Positions 37,430-51,170 of a stretch of DNA of 64,000 bases are shown one piece after another. This stretch comes from Caprimulgus europaeus (lineage: Eukaryota > Chordata > Aves > Caprimulgiformes > Caprimulgidae), in contig OU015525.1 of the NCBI GenBank assembly GCA_907165065.1, positions 46,983,037-47,047,036 on the forward strand, read 5' to 3'. The notes beneath the pieces were generated by a model. It was not told where the DNA came from, made no database searches, and saw only the letters and a program-made list of their open reading frames with translations. Positions within the stretch are counted from its first letter, which is position 1. Each line of letters begins with the position of its first letter. Both the position numbers and the translations under genes were made by a program.

Positions 37430-40247
37430 CACATGGCTTTAGACTTGATTATGTTTCTGCTGTTCTTTTACTGAAATTCCTGAGCATTGTCCACCCAGGG
37501 CAGTATACTGATCAAGAAAAGATAGCTATTCTTTCCATCTAATAATGATAACATTCTTTTTTTTTTTGACTTTCTGTCTTTGTTTTTCTTAAGATTTCTT
37601 CTTCATAACCGTTAAAGAGGTTCAGTGGAATAGACAACCTTGTGTTATACCTACCCTCAACTAAAAGCAATTACTTTGCTCATGTTTTTTTTCATGAGTA
37701 TTTCCACAGAGATTTTGTATCAATTTTAGGATATTTTCAGAAACTCCATCCGGCTGCATTTTTCCAAAAAAGCAATATGATAACAAATGTGTAAGTACAA
37801 TTTATGACAAAATAGCTTTCCTTCTTTTTGTACTTCAGTTGTTTCATATACAGGCTATAGATCTAACAATATTATTCCTTTTCTGCCTTTATTTAAATTC
37901 TGCAGCAAATTTTAGAAATGGTTATTTCTGCAATAATTTCCAAGAGTAAAAAGGTTCCTTCATTACAAATAAAGACAAAAAGGAGCTACATTCAACTTTT
38001 CATCCCTTTTCTACATAGCTAGAATGGTTGTATATAGTATGCATGTAAACTTGTGGTGTCATATTTTTAAAATTAATTCTCCTTATATACCATATTAGGC
38101 ATGTCAGGAACTTATTTGTTCTCCATGGTATAGCTTATGGTCTGTTGGTTCAGCTACTGGAACAAATTATTTTTATCAAATGTAGCTTCTCATGTACAGT
38201 ATGTGTGTATGAAGCTTCTCCTTAATTTCCAGCAGATAATTAATTTATTTTTTTAGTTGTTTCACAGCTCCCAGAAATACTTTCTGCAAAGAGATTATGA
38301 ACTCTTTTTATTTTCCTATTAGAACAACCTTCCAAAAATTCTGACAAAAGTTTTAAGAAATTGTTGGCTACCTAGTGGATCTTTCTAAGAATATTTACTA
38401 ATATAAAATACAAAAGCAACTGTATGTTGATGCTCTGTTGCCTACAATTTATTTCACCATTACTGCTGTGTCTTTTTTTCACATTGTATATAGATACCAC
38501 CTTCTTGTAAGTTCATCCATGTTCCTTTTACCTCTTAGTTTTCTCTTTCAGTCACAGAATTTTATCAGCTTCTCTGTGGTCCACTCTTCTTGTTTGGAAT
38601 CTGCTGCCCAGGAGATACCTGGTTGTCTTTGTAAAGCAGAGAGAAATGTTGTTTCCAGTCTAATCTCTGCTGTAAGTGAAAAAGGCAAAAGTCCACTGCT
38701 TTCCCCTGTTCTCTTCCTGAATGCATGCTATTTGTTGATTTCTTGGCAGATTAATCTTTATTTTGGTTATTACTGACATAGGATGTTACAACAGTCAAAT
38801 AAATAACATTTCTGTCGCACCAGTAGACAGGATTTTTGGTCATTTCTTTGGGGTTGCTTTTTTGTTTTGTTTTGTTTAATTTCTGTTCTCCTCAAAATCC
38901 TGGTTTAGTTGATTAAGGCTATAAATCTATCCTAGTGTTTCACTTTGATGGCTGAAAAATTATAGACTTCCAGTAGAAATTGTATTTTTGCTGTTTATTT
39001 TGCCATGCCTAAGCTTCCCAAAATAACCCAGTTTTAGCATGTATAAGTTCAGAACTTGTTCGTCTTGTACAAGACATTCTTTAGACACTTCTGAATTATA
39101 TAGGTTTTGTGTTATAGCCTAATTTTACATGGCTTTAGACCAGATGATCAGAATACTCAATAACCAAAGGACAATCAAACCGCATCTGGCCTGGATAACC
39201 CACTGTCTTGACAGGTAGTGATTACCAATCCTTTTTTAAGAAAAGCTTTCTTGAGGAAAAATTGATCGTGTTCTCATGTATTCAGTGTCACTTAACTCAT
39301 CAACACTGCCTATTTTTGTGACAACTATCTCTGACTTACCAACACCGAGGCAAAGCTAGTTAGGTTGGCCAGGTCTGCCTATACACATTCACACATCTCT
39401 CATTATCCTCCTCCTCTTCCTAGGATGAAGGCATAGATATAACCCTGATAGCTCTTTAGGGAGCTCAAACTGTCCTGGCAATAGCTTTCTCTTGGGCTCC
39501 ACTCTGTATTTGGATTTCAGGGAATGAATAAAAAACTCAACTCCTTGAATACAGGGCTAAAGTTGCCTTTAAATCAGAAGCCTAACAAAATATTTAATTC
39601 AGCTGCCTTAACTCTAGCTTACTGTGTTCCCTTTTTTGGTGGTCCATCATGCTACTCTCATACACACATGGGCAGAACAATTGTGCTTTCCATTTCCCAT
39701 CATGCAATCTAGCTGTCCTTTAGTTGGATTTAATCACTTCCATTGTATGAACATCCCCTGCATCAATAGAGGATACTGTGGGCCCAGTACAATCGACCCA
39801 CAACCCCATAAATCATGGTAAAAACTAATGGTTCAAACTACCTTTCAGAGAATAGCCTTCCCTGAAATAATACTCTGTTAAACTGACTATATGTGTTGAA
39901 AAATCACAGTTTCACTGTGAATGAATATGGCCAAAACAATTGTAAAAGTATTTTTCAATATTTTAATTTTTTACTGTTTAATTACCCGTGATAGTTACAG
40001 CTCTTATGAATTTCCCAACTGGACATATTTTAATAAATTTTTATTGCTAATATACACTATACAACCATACAGAGTCTTGCAAAGTAAAAAGTACAGAGAA
40101 AAATAGTGTTAGGTTCTGCTCTTAACAGCCCCAGACTATGACTGTATGTGTAGACAAAAGGGTGGATGACTTGAGAAAATCCACAAAAAAGATACCAGCT
40201 CAGATGAATGCATCTAAGAGCAGCAAATACATGGTCTCTGGTCATTT

Positions 40248-40269
40248 AAAAAAAAAAAAAAAAAAAAAA
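40248..40269. repeat. A22 homopolymer
   Basis: Twenty-two consecutive A. The roughly 300 bases after it are T- and C-rich, and no element ending at this run is evident. Confidence 0.95.
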
Positions 40270-42307
40270 GAATTCTGAGTACACTTTGTCAATCATATTT
40301 TAATCTTTTAACTTTCAGTTTCTTTCCTTAAATTTGTTCCATACACATGGTTCTTTCTGTTATCCTCTGTTCATTCTTATTTATTTTCCTTTTGCTTTCA
40401 ATTTTTTTATAGTTTACGCCACTAAGTAAACATCCAAGATTATATTTGCTGTCCATTCTTTGTATGTCCAACCCTTCTTCTGCTCATTATGTGTCTCATT
40501 TGTTCATGTTTCTCATTCCTTGAAGTTCTCTGAGTCAGGAATCTTTCATGCTGAATCTCAGACACTTCCCCAATAAGCATGAACAACAAACCTATCATAA
40601 CAAAGGTGAAAAATATCTTTAAATGGATTTCTTCCTAAACCTTATTCTGGTATAACTGAAACATTTAGATTGAAATTAAATTTTAAAATTTCACTCAAGT
40701 GTGGAATTTTAATACGAAATGTGTGTTCTGCAGAATATGGCATTTGTCTTTTTAAAAAATCAGTTACTTACTTTCACTCATACTTCTTAACATATTTCAC
40801 TATGTATAAACCTTTTAGATATGGATATTGGCTGGATAGAAGTCTTAAACTTCAAATTACTCAAATAGTCAAATAGTCAAAATAATATTATTTTTTTTCT
40901 TCTCAGCATTCAGAGTGCCATCTGATAAACCTCTGAAACATTCAGTTTACAAATAGTAAATATCTGTGTTTACCTAGCTTTTTAATAACTTTTTTTTGAT
41001 ATTTGAAATTTATCTGAGGGTGGAATATTCACACTGCATTAAAATATTTGTCTTCATGAATGCCTCAAGGTGAATAAATATGTAAGCTCAAGAAGAAAAA
41101 ATAAAAAGTAATTAATTACACATACAGCTGCCTTTGGTTTTAGGAAACTGGATATAAAACCCCTTAGAAACAGTGCAAAAATCTCTCACTAGATTTGTCT
41201 ATGTGCTTACCCAATGCTAACTATATACCAAATATAAACTCCTTGAATGGCAATATTTAAGTATCTATTCTACTTTGGCCATATAGTGTAACAGTATATT
41301 GATATCAGTAGAAATTGCTGCAAAAGGAAAATTTCATTTCTAACAAAAATAAATTAATGCTTTTTGTGTGATTTTTATTTTTCAGTTAAGCAGTAAAAAA
41401 TAAAATGTGTTTGCATACAAATAAATTTAAAGAACCCTTATTTCAAGGGAATAGAAATAGTTTATAGTTTGTTCCTGATTACACTGTTACTCAGGCTCTC
41501 TCTCTGTGAGGCTATGTAGACAGTAGAGACAGCAGTCTTTGGGAAGTCAAATTGCTAGGAATCACGGTGTTCCCTCAGAATTATTAAATTATTTTAAATC
41601 AGATATTTATGACAGAAATTTATTCTCTGAAAAATTTTCAGTCACTGCAGAAAGCAACGATACAGAAGACGTATCATCAGATATTAAAATTAAATATCTA
41701 TAATTATAAAGCAATTGTCCGTATTAAATAAAAGACTGTGTTAATAATTCCAGGATAAAATAGTAATGCCCCTTCACAATGTTTAAAGACATCTGCAAGA
41801 AATACAGCTCAATCTTTCCTAATGGATTATTGAATAGATGTTACATTTTTCTCCCAGTTAAATTCAGAATTGCTTTCCATGTGTAACTAATATGTGAATA
41901 AACACCCAGGTTTATTCTATCTCCTGTTTTTGTATGAACACTTTAGAGAGTGACCTTTGCAAAGAGTGGCCCAGAATATAAATGGATACTGACTTTCAAA
42001 GCTTTTGACAAAGTTAACACATAGAGAATATGCTGTTATGAAATTAACAATTCTGCCAGATGGTTTGTACCTGCAAGCTCTGCAATAATTACAATAACCT
42101 CATAATATTCCTGGTCTTTCATCACCTTGAATATTTTTATAGCAGTAGTGCAGACATCTTTAAACATTTCACCTCAAAGAGTGAAACTTTCATTTGGGTG
42201 AGAAATTCCATCATAAAACTGTGAATTAAGGAAATGAATAATCTTATATTAATTCTAAGTTCTCCACCACTAGTTATTCCTTACTAGGGAGATTGCTAAT
42301 GTGCTTA

Positions 42308-42370
42308 ATGCTCACGAGAAATTTTGAGATGCCCTGAACAGGCATCTCAAAATAGAATTTCATTGAGCAT
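42308..42370. repeat. Stem-loop, miRNA-precursor-like
   Basis: Inner arms ATTTTGAGATGCC (42321-42333) and GGCATCTCAAAAT (42341-42353) pair perfectly over 13 bp around the 7-base loop CTGAACA. Outer arms ATGCTCA (42308-42314) and TGAGCAT (42364-42370) add 7 bp with an imperfect internal section. The 63-base length, small loop and internal mismatches fit a microRNA hairpin, but also an old palindrome. Nothing shows that it is transcribed. Confidence 0.4.
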
Positions 42371-42989
42371 GCTGTATGTTAGGACTTTTGGAAACTATTC
42401 ATACCCTTATGACAGTTAGCACCAAAAAAGATCCCACCACTCTAATGGAAGCATGATTGGGTTTTTCCTCCTTATAACACGTTGCATTATCCTATAGCAG
42501 CAGAAAGGCAGAGGAGATCATTCATTGTCATTCTCTGCCAATACTGCTCAGATTAGAAAAACCATTACAATTCTCATAGTTCTGTCCCAAATGCATTTAT
42601 AATCATGTTTTAAAAAAAAAAAAATCTAACTAGAGATCCATTTTAATTCAGACCGTGTAGTGAAAATCCTCATAAGAATGATATTAACTAGACAGCCACT
42701 CTATGGACAAATAAGTGTTCATTGAATTTGTGAATGTTACAAAAGAAAATATGAGCCTGAAAGAGGACTCTACCTAGTCAAGTGATGCAGTGTCATAGAG
42801 GTTCATTTTTAGTCAGAAACTTCGGGTGCTGATGACCAGTGTCCGTCTGAAGTACATTTCACGGGGGTCCTGTATTGGATTAGCTCTATAATGGTCCTGT
42901 GAGGGGCTACAGAGTATTGAAGAAGACTCTTCTGAGGCATGTTCCTGATTTGAACTCAAATGGTGCTAGGAAAACACTCAGAGATGATG
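42371..42989. other. Gene-free spacer
   Basis: AT-rich DNA. From about 42780 on the composition becomes more even and might be the degraded upstream part of the CR1 copy that follows, but similarity is not clear before about 42990. Confidence 0.5.
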
Positions 42990-43748
42990 GATCTATCAGA
43001 ATGCCCAGAACTACTACAGGTTGGGTGATGAAGGGATTGAGAGCAGCCCTGCAGAGAGGGATTTGGGGTACTGGCAGATGAAAAGCTGGACATGAGTGAG
43101 CAAAGTGTGCTCGCAGCCTAGAAAGCAAACCGTATCCTGGGCTGCATCAAAAGAAGCGTGGGATGAAGGTTGACTGAGGTGATTCTGCCCCACTACTCTG
43201 CTCTGGTGAAACCCCACTTGGAGGAGTACTGCATCCAGCTCTGGAGTCCACAGCACAGGGAAGAGATGGACCTGTTGGAGTAGGTCCAGAGGAGGGCCAC
43301 GAGGTTGACCAGAGGGATCCTATTTCTTCTCCTATGAAGAAAGGCTGAGGGAGTAGGAGTTGTTCAGCCTGGAGAAGAGTAGACTCTGGGGAAACCTTAT
43401 TGAGGGTTTTTAATGCTTAAAGGGGGCAAATAAGAAAGATGGGGACAAACTTTTTAGCAAGGCCTGTAGCAATAGGACAAGGGGTAGTGGTTTTAAAATA
43501 AAACAGCATAGATTTAAATTGGACATAAGGAACAAATTTTTTATCATGAAGGTGGTAAAACACTGGAACAGCTTGCTCAGAGTGGTGGTAGATGCCCCAT
43601 CCCTAGAAACAATGAAGAACAGGTTGGACAGGGTTCTGAGCAACCTGATCTAGTTGAAGATGTCCCTGTTTACTGCAGGGGGGTTGGACTAGATGACCTT
43701 TAAAGGTCCCTTCCAACCCAAACCGTTCTATGATTCTACAATTCTATA
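42990..43748 (+). mobile_element. CR1 LINE, 5'-truncated
   Basis: Clear CR1 text begins near AGGTTGGGTGATGAAGGGAT. It proceeds through AAAAGCTGGACATGAGTGAG, the AACCGTATCCTGGGCTGCAT block, GAGGAGTACTGCATCCAGCT, GAAAGGCTGAGGGAGTAGGA and AGGTGGTAAAACACTGGAAC. It ends with CCTTCCAACCC and a tail TTCTATGATTCTACAATTCTATA, of which the last units are mutated octamers. The ORF2 frame is interrupted by several stops and indels. It belongs to the same group as the 13.1, 47.3 and 51.9 kb copies and has the opposite orientation to the latter two. Confidence 0.95.
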
Positions 43749-46700
43749 CACAGCAGAAGAAGACATGAGTGACGGTTGACATTACACATCAACTCGTTGA
43801 AAGTCTAGATTCCTCTGAAAAGGGTGATCCTATTCTCAATACTGTCACTGGACACAGGTCAGCATCTTAGATTGCACTGAACGATTGTCCATGTACAGTG
43901 TAAAACGGTCACACTAAAAAAAAGATGACCATCTGGTGAGGAGAGGGTTCCATTTGGCATCAGTGAATTGATGTGCTCTGGACCACATGACTGTTTGATA
44001 TGGAACAGAGTAAGAGTGAAACTTTAAACCCTACAGCCCTCTATAATTCCATTGAAACCACACACTCCAGGTTTGTATACATCTTTGTACTAAGGAGGTT
44101 AGATTCAAGTTTCTCTGTTTTGCAATACATGCCCTAACATTGAGGAAGCAACTTATTTTTTAACACATTTAATTACTTATGAAATGAATAAAATACTCTT
44201 CTGTGAACAGTAGTTGTAAGGATAAACAAATTAAAGACTATGAAGTACTCATATATTACTCCAATGGGCTTGTACAAAAGTTATAGATAGACATGGATCG
44301 GTGAACGGAAAGACAATAGTGGCCTTGAAATGTAGTAAATACAATATGAAAAGAAAACCAGAACAAACCCCAGAATGATTCATACTCCTAGATCTGCTTG
44401 AAAATTTTTAAGCTTACCGACTAGCACTTTCTTATTTCTGCCTTATTACTGTGTGGAAGAACTAGAAAAGCAACTAGTGACACTGCAAAAAGTATCTCTT
44501 GCTTAGGTCAAAAAGACTTAGTCCTTCAACTGCAGCATTATAGGGCAAATAGTGAAATTCACTGTTTTCAGAATGCAGTCAGGCTAAATAAACAGAAAGA
44601 CTGCAGAAAATATTTTCCTTTTATCATCATCCATTGCCAATACTTCTCATTCTTGACTGTCACAAGAATAAGTACAAAAAAAGTATCAGGAAGAAGTGTG
44701 ATTATATGGACTGTAAGTGTATTATATCCTTTTAAATGTCAATACATCATATGGGCTCACCTACTAAATAAGACATGCCAGCCAGCTGCCAACTTGTTTA
44801 AAGTCATGCTAACAACCCATCAGTTAACAAGTAGAACTGCTGCCTTCTGGTAAAGAATATTTTGTCTCACTCCCACCTGAAATGACTGCACATCAGATCA
44901 TTTCTGCCTAGCTGTAGTTTGCTAGATGGCAAACTAATATCTGTTGTATTGATTTAGTACAACAGTTTCAGTAAGTCGTGTGAGGAAAGTTCAAGTCAAC
45001 CCATACTGTCAAATTTGTGGATCCAGAGCTCTCTGTTTCTTACATAAAACTATAGAAATTATTTTTTATTTTATAATCTTGGAAAAGAGGTTCTCCGTTC
45101 TGTGTGAGCGGCTTGTAGGGATGGTCAGAGGGTAGACACATGATAATAAAGTGACAATATTAGAGAAAAGGAGTTATAAGAGAGACAGGAACTTCTCAGA
45201 GGTTTCTGGTTGCATTTACATTATCAGTGGCACTTACGCTCCAGGATGCTGTTGAGCCCTTCATTGTCAGTAAACGTGATCAAAAAAAGACATAATGTTT
45301 GCCATGGCTGTGGATAAAAATCACCTGAGAGGAATCACGTGACCAGCTAAATCTTTGCAGTCTGTTAATGCTGGGAATTCCACTGTGAATTAACCTGATG
45401 CTCTGTGGGGTGTAGGGCTCATGAAAAGCTAGTTATGACCTTCCTCCATATTAACATTATAGGACTCTGTGCATATGGCAGGTAAAATCTCTCATCACAT
45501 CCTTCAAAGAAAGCAAGTGTGAGCATATGCTTGACTTTCTTTTTGAAGAACCAAACGGAACAGAATCTGCCTCTTTTTCTCCCCATTTTGTAAAAGTCTT
45601 TATACAAACTGTGATATAATGTTTTACAGGAAGAGAGGCAGAATAAAGAGCAAACTTTTCACAGAGCTAGCAATAGTTAATCTCATACAGATAGCTAGGG
45701 GAAAATGACATACTGTATGGTGATACTGAAAAGTAAAAGAACAAACACACTGTAACTCTGAAGGGCTGAGATTTAAGTGTTCTCCTTTAGCCTGAAGTGA
45801 GTACAGAATGGAGGTTAGCTGTGCTAAGCAGAGGGAGGATTTGGTTGAAGAATAAAGTGAAAAAGAAGGGTTATGGGGTGAAGTATGAAGAGAAGAAGTA
45901 ACTTAGTAGGAGGATGATTTCTGAAGTATAGGGCAATGTAAGCAAAAGATGTCCTTCATCTGCAGAGATTCCCATAGAAAAGGCAAGACTGGAAGTGCAT
46001 GCTGAGAGCTCATTCTGCACAAGGGCTAAATTATTATTTTGTTTATTCTAATTGTACATCCACTGAGTCTGATTTTCATTTCACTGTTATAAAGATAGAA
46101 TTTCTTGGATTTCTTGTGGTGTAAACATCCAAGTGCTTCTGGATGTAACTTAGAATATTTATTCAGTGTACATAACTTTAAAATGTTTTGACTGGACACA
46201 GTTATGCTGCTCGTTTTCACTCTGTGTGTAGATGGATGCCAAGCTGATTCAGGTTTCCAGTGCCAGCACTTGGAACTGTTATTCATAAACTCACATTCTG
46301 AAAGGGAACTCTCTCTGTAAACACTATAATCTTCAATGTCATGTCAAAATACTCATAGAGAGAAAAAAACCCCACAAACCCTAGGGAAGTATTTCCATTT
46401 TACATAAAATACAATCTAAGTAAATTTAATAACTTTAATAAAATATTTTTTTTTGAGGTTACTAAATATATTTTGACTTTCCATGTTTGTTTACAAGAGA
46501 AATACAATATTAGAAAACTCCCTGTTAATGATTAGGCTCAGTCATTTTGCCCTTCTGTTTGCAAATGCAAGTTACAAAGCATCCTATTAATTTTCAGTTT
46601 TTCAGACTAGTTGAGTTGAGCTTTTTCTACAAAAGCTACTTCCAGGAGCTCCTAAATGAAAACTAATGAATTATTCCTGTGAGATTTTTGCCCAGAATAG

Positions 46701-47285
46701 TTAAGGCTTCTGGGGATTTTGTATAAGATTTTTGCCATCTTTAATAAATGTTTGCACCTTGAAAAGAAGGCATGAGGGCAGATTTTGTGGTTATATCTAA
46801 GCTTGCTTTCAGCCGTCTAGTTTTGCAGGTGACAGTAGACTGCACTGGTCTTATATCAGTTAATCTGCTTGAATATTATCCCAGGATTTTAGTGAATTTA
46901 GGTGCCTGGATTGACCTTTATGTTATAGCAGCAACAACAGTTGAGCTCACTGTGTTAAAGCTGGATGGTGTTTGTCTCTGTAAGCTGCTTATTCCATTGA
47001 AGTGTAACCTTAGGATCAAAGTGCAGATGTGCCTAAAGCAACAAAGAGGTGACTGCATGCAATGCAGGAAATAAGAGCAGATCTTGATCTAGAGTCTTCA
47101 TAAGATTCTTTTGAATTTCAAAAGAGATTGCATCCAAGAGTCTTCCTTCTAAAGCATACAATAGCAAAGGTATTTGTATAACCAAAACCAGTTCAGCTCT
47201 CAGAATGCTTTATTTGTAGTACATTTACATATTTATACTGATTTTAGTAAACATTTAGGTCAATTATTTTAATGGCTTTTCAGGA
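43749..47285. other. Gene-free AT-rich DNA
   Basis: No gene is supported. A 100-codon plus-strand frame at 46772-47074 has several L- and V-rich stretches but no family motif. A short A7-CCCCACAAACCC tract lies at 46363-46382. Confidence 0.55.
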
Positions 47286-48069
47286 ATAGAATGTCATAGA
47301 GAATTGGAGAATGGTATAGGTTGGAAGGGACCTTAAAGATCAGCTAGTTCCAACCCCACTGCCATGAGCAGGGACACCTTTCACTAGACCAGGTTGCTCA
47401 AAGTCTCATCCAGCCTGGCCTTGAACACTTCCAGGGAGGGGGCATCCACAGCTTCTCTGGGCAACCTGTGCCAGTGTTTGCCCACCCTCACAGTAAATAA
47501 TTTCTTCCTAATATTTACCCCCTTCCAGTTTATAGCCATTATCCCTTATTCTATCACTACCTGCCCTTGTAAAAATTCCCTGACCAGTTTTGTTGTAGGT
47601 CCCCTTCAGGTACTGGAAGGCTGCTCTAAGGTCTCTCCGGAGCCTTCTCTCCTCCAGGCTAAATGCTCTTAACTGTCTCAGCCTCTCATAGGAGAGGTGC
47701 TCCAGCCCTTGGATTGTCCTTGTGACCTTCCTCTGGACTCACTCCAGTAGGTCCATGTCTTTCTTACTTTGGGAGCCCCAGAACTGGATGAATTACTCCA
47801 GGTGGGGTCTCACAAGAGTGGTGTAGGGGCAGAATCCCCTCCCTCAACATGCTGGCCATGCTTCTCTTGGTGCAGCCCAGGATACAGTTGGTTTTCTGGG
47901 CTGCAAGCACACATTTCCAGCTCATGTTGAGCTTCTTGTCCACCAGTACCCCCAAGTCCTTCTCCTCAGGACTTCTCTCCATTCATTCTCCGCCCAGCCT
48001 GTATAGTGCTTGGGGTTGTCCCAACTCAGGTGCAGGACCTTGCATTTGGCCTTGTTGAAGTTCATGAGT
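47286..48069 (-). mobile_element. CR1 LINE, 5'-truncated, minus strand
   Basis: The 3' tail is at the low-coordinate end, where octamer remnants (ATGTCATAGAGAATTGGAGA) precede GGTTGGAAGGGACCTTAAAG. The copy then runs, in reverse, through the C-terminal ORF2 domain (CACTGGCACAGG-type text), the LEERRLRRD region and the KKLNMSWKCVLAAQKTNCIL block. It ends near 48069 with the complement of a MNFNKAKC-like string, so only the last part of the reverse transcriptase and the domain after it are present. Octamers are more decayed than in the 51.9 kb copy, which suggests an older insertion. Confidence 0.95.
47764..47982 (-). pseudogene. CR1 ORF2 fragment
   Basis: This open minus-strand piece contains SPEEKDLGVLVDKKLNMSWK (about residues 4-23) and AAQKTNCILGC, the region after the catalytic palm of the CR1 reverse transcriptase. 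After residue 50 the frame departs from the family (HHSCETPPGVIHPVLG), which marks a frameshift. No catalytic motif is included. Confidence 0.8.
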
Positions 48070-51000
48070 TTCTTGAAAGTTAATGATATCTACTCCTACA
48101 TTACTTTACAGCTGTGGAAAAACCTGATCTCTATTTTTTCCCTCTATTTTATTATTCTGCAATTATCACTGTTTCAAAAAGTTATTTAATAACTAAAATA
48201 ATCTCATAGTTTGCATTGCATACAATCAAACTCCTTCTAGTTGTGCAAGATAACTACTGATATCTATCCACCTAGATTCTTATATGGTCTCACTGGGTAA
48301 TATAATTTATTTCTGTGTAAAAATAGAAACCATTAACAACTTTCACTTTCTTTGTGCTTTCTCACCCTGCAGCAATAATTAGTTATGTTCTTTAGGGGTG
48401 TGTGAGAGACAGACAAGTAAAGGAAATAAAGTGGAAGTTTCTGTTTCATAAAGGGCTTCAATATTTTTTTAAAACTTGACTTAATTTTAATTCACAATTA
48501 AGAACAAACATGTTTACAATTTCCATGAAAAGGCCTGAAGCCCCAGTTCTCATTGTTTCTATACAGACACTGCTGAATTCCCTGGGCATTTGCTGTTCTC
48601 CAGGGAAACAGCTCTGCATCTGAAAGTCCAGCAGTCCAGACTAATAAGCAACTACAATGATAAGATTTCTTAGCTTTGGATGAAAAGCTAAACTAAAGAT
48701 ACAAGATCTGAATTAAAATCTGAGACCTGTAGTAATCTTTCTTTCTTCTGATATTTTAGAGAAATTCTCCTGCCCCATAAATTTTCCCTATTTTTTCGGT
48801 AAATAGTACAGTAGTTCCAGTAGAATACAAATATTGTAATAAACCACAAATGCAGAGAAAGAAGCAATCCTGAACTTTAGTAGGAGTCAGTATCATTGAA
48901 AGTTCTCAGTATCAGTAAAAATAAACTAATAAAATTTTATATAATGCGAGACTAACTGTGAGCAAAACAAGTTGCAGTACTGAGTGATTGCTCACCCCCC
49001 TGCCCCCCTGCCCCAAATTGGTTTTAAATCTCAAGATATGAAAATCTTACATTACTTGTGCTTGTAAGACTTTTGGAAGTTATAATAAGTTTTTGCAGAT
49101 TTCCAGAGTTTTTGTTAACAAAGTGAAGATGTATATATATTAATGCTTACTGAGAAAAAAGTTATTTCAATGCAAACATATAATCTCTACTTTATTTACT
49201 GTTATGGGAAGACAGTGGTGACATTTCCTGACACAAAATACAAGGACAGGGAAAAAAAGGAAAAAAAAAACATTTCAAAGATTTCTGGCCTACTCTGATA
49301 AAAGTCTGATTAGCCTATGACAAGAGCATTTTTCCCCCAGTATCATGAACTTGCTTTGATGGATACTATTCTGTGACAGACCATTTGGTTCACTATGATA
49401 TGTGGATTTATATCGTCCTTCAAATATGCCCTTTTATCCTTTGATATTTTTTGTTTATCACAGCTGTAACCCTGTTTCATTTTTAATAAAATACCGCTTC
49501 CTCAAAAGTAAGACTGATGAAATTATTTACTGTAAATGGTGTACCTTTGTAATCCTTGTTTTCTCTTTGTCAAATAATTTATAAACTGATTTCTACCAGG
49601 TGATTAACCTTTTGCAGATGCTGAGAGCTATCCAGATGAATTATCTCACTGAGTGTAATGGGGCTTCCTATGTATGTGAGTGTTCACAAATGTGAACAGA
49701 GAATGTAAAAATTGACCTTGTGACTGCATTTATATGTCACTTTGCATAAATGCAGTTTTTGTATATATTTTTGCAAAACTGTCCCTTTTACTATCTGCCA
49801 CTTGTGATATGTAGTTATCATAATGACTGCATTTTAAATAGCAAATGAATTATAGGTTTTAACATGTGGATGAACTTTTGCATCTGAAATAACAAGAGAA
49901 AGCAAAATGAAATCCTTGTTACAACACAGAATTTGCATGGCAAATAAATATTAATATTTTTCTACTTTCTTTGACATGAGGTCACTGTCAAACATGAAAA
50001 TGTGGATCACATTTTCCCTTTACTTACACTATTACAAAACTGAAAAATCTTGGCAGGTTCTAATGAAAAATTGAAACTAGGTATTTGGAGTCAATGTTGG
50101 ATACTCACGCTCCATGCTAGAACTTTACAGTTGTTCTTTTGTTTTCTCCAAGTTATCTTTAAAACTTGTGAGTTTAGATATATATTAAAGTTCAGCTATT
50201 TAAAATATGTAAACTCCCACGACAACGCTGCATTTAGCTGAATTTTTTTTGCTTTGATGCACCCTCCAGCTCTTTTCATCTCACCCAAATAAGTATTAAA
50301 CCAGAAGAATTTTTGAACAGGATGACTGCAACTGTGTATTTTGAAATTTAGGTTAATCTTCAAAGAGCAAATTATTTTTGACCAGAGACTGCTATTACAA
50401 ATTATACCTGTCACTTTAAACTCTACATCACTCTACCTTTCTTATTTATTTTAGTATTTCTTAATTCTAATACAGTATGAAAGTAGAATAATATCTGCAT
50501 CAGGTATAATGTAGAAAAAGATAATTCTGTCTGTCCTACTTAAGTCTGATAAAACCACTGTTTTTCCCACAGTTTCATCATGCACTAAAAATTTACCTGG
50601 AAGTTAGTTAAGCAGAGACAAAATTCAAGCTAAAAGATATATTAAAAAAAAATCTATAGGAAAAATGTTTACACTTTTTGAAACCCTAACCATCTCCCCA
50701 CAGAGACTAAATTCTGTTAAGTAGCCTGCCAGGGCACTCTAAATAATGAAACTGCATTAATATATTTTTATTTTTAATGAAAACTACACTAAGTGAAAGA
50801 ATTAGGTAGAATTAGTAGACTAGTCACAGAGGTTGAGCTGGCATAAAGCTCATATAAAGTATGTGTTACTCTCCAAGTAAAGCTAGAGTTTGCTTCATGT
50901 CCAGTATTTCTAAGCGTCTGGTCAAAAAAATGAAAATAATACCATGCAAAAAAGGTGTTTTTTCTGCTGGTGACATAAACATCATTGAAGCTGCTGAACT

Positions 51001-51170
51001 AGTTGCATGGAGATTTTGTAGTGAAGCAGATTTCCTAGACTCATTTTAAACCAATTACTCAAGTTCAGGCACAGGCTATGATGGGTATGAAGAAGACATG
51101 CTGTGTGGAGGAAATATCAGCCTTTTTATAAACTTCCCTTCTTGAATGAACTGATTATTTTTTGAAAAGG
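48070..51170. other. Gene-free AT-rich DNA
   Basis: Nothing coding is supported. There is a C-rich stretch CCCCCCTGCCCCCCTGCCCC near 48994-49013 and an A10 run near 49261. Confidence 0.6.

Larger units (their letters stand above)
31779..42307. other. Gene-free AT-rich DNA
   Basis: About 10.5 kb without a supportable gene. It holds the A19 run at 33013-33031, an (AAAC)n tract at 35159-35192, the T27 run at 37398-37424, the A22 run at 40248-40269 and a TAAT-rich stretch at 36530-36860. The 112-codon frame at 38438-38776 is T-rich and hydrophobic on composition alone. I saw no start context, family motif or neighbouring exon for it. Confidence 0.6.

Noticed and set aside
38438..38776. 112-codon hydrophobic frame, possible membrane protein
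   Set aside because: T-rich DNA gives L/F/S-rich translations by chance. No start context or conserved pattern.
40440..40600. Possible second L2-like 3' end (CTTGAAGTTCTCTGAGTCAGG)
   Set aside because: Only one short word resembles the family and the following text does not continue the match.
46772..47074. 100-codon frame rich in L and V
   Set aside because: No recognisable domain and no supporting exon structure.
47394..47672. 92-codon plus-strand frame
   Set aside because: Antisense of the C-terminal part of the 47.3 kb CR1. The same kind of frame recurs at 52034-52222 for the same reason.
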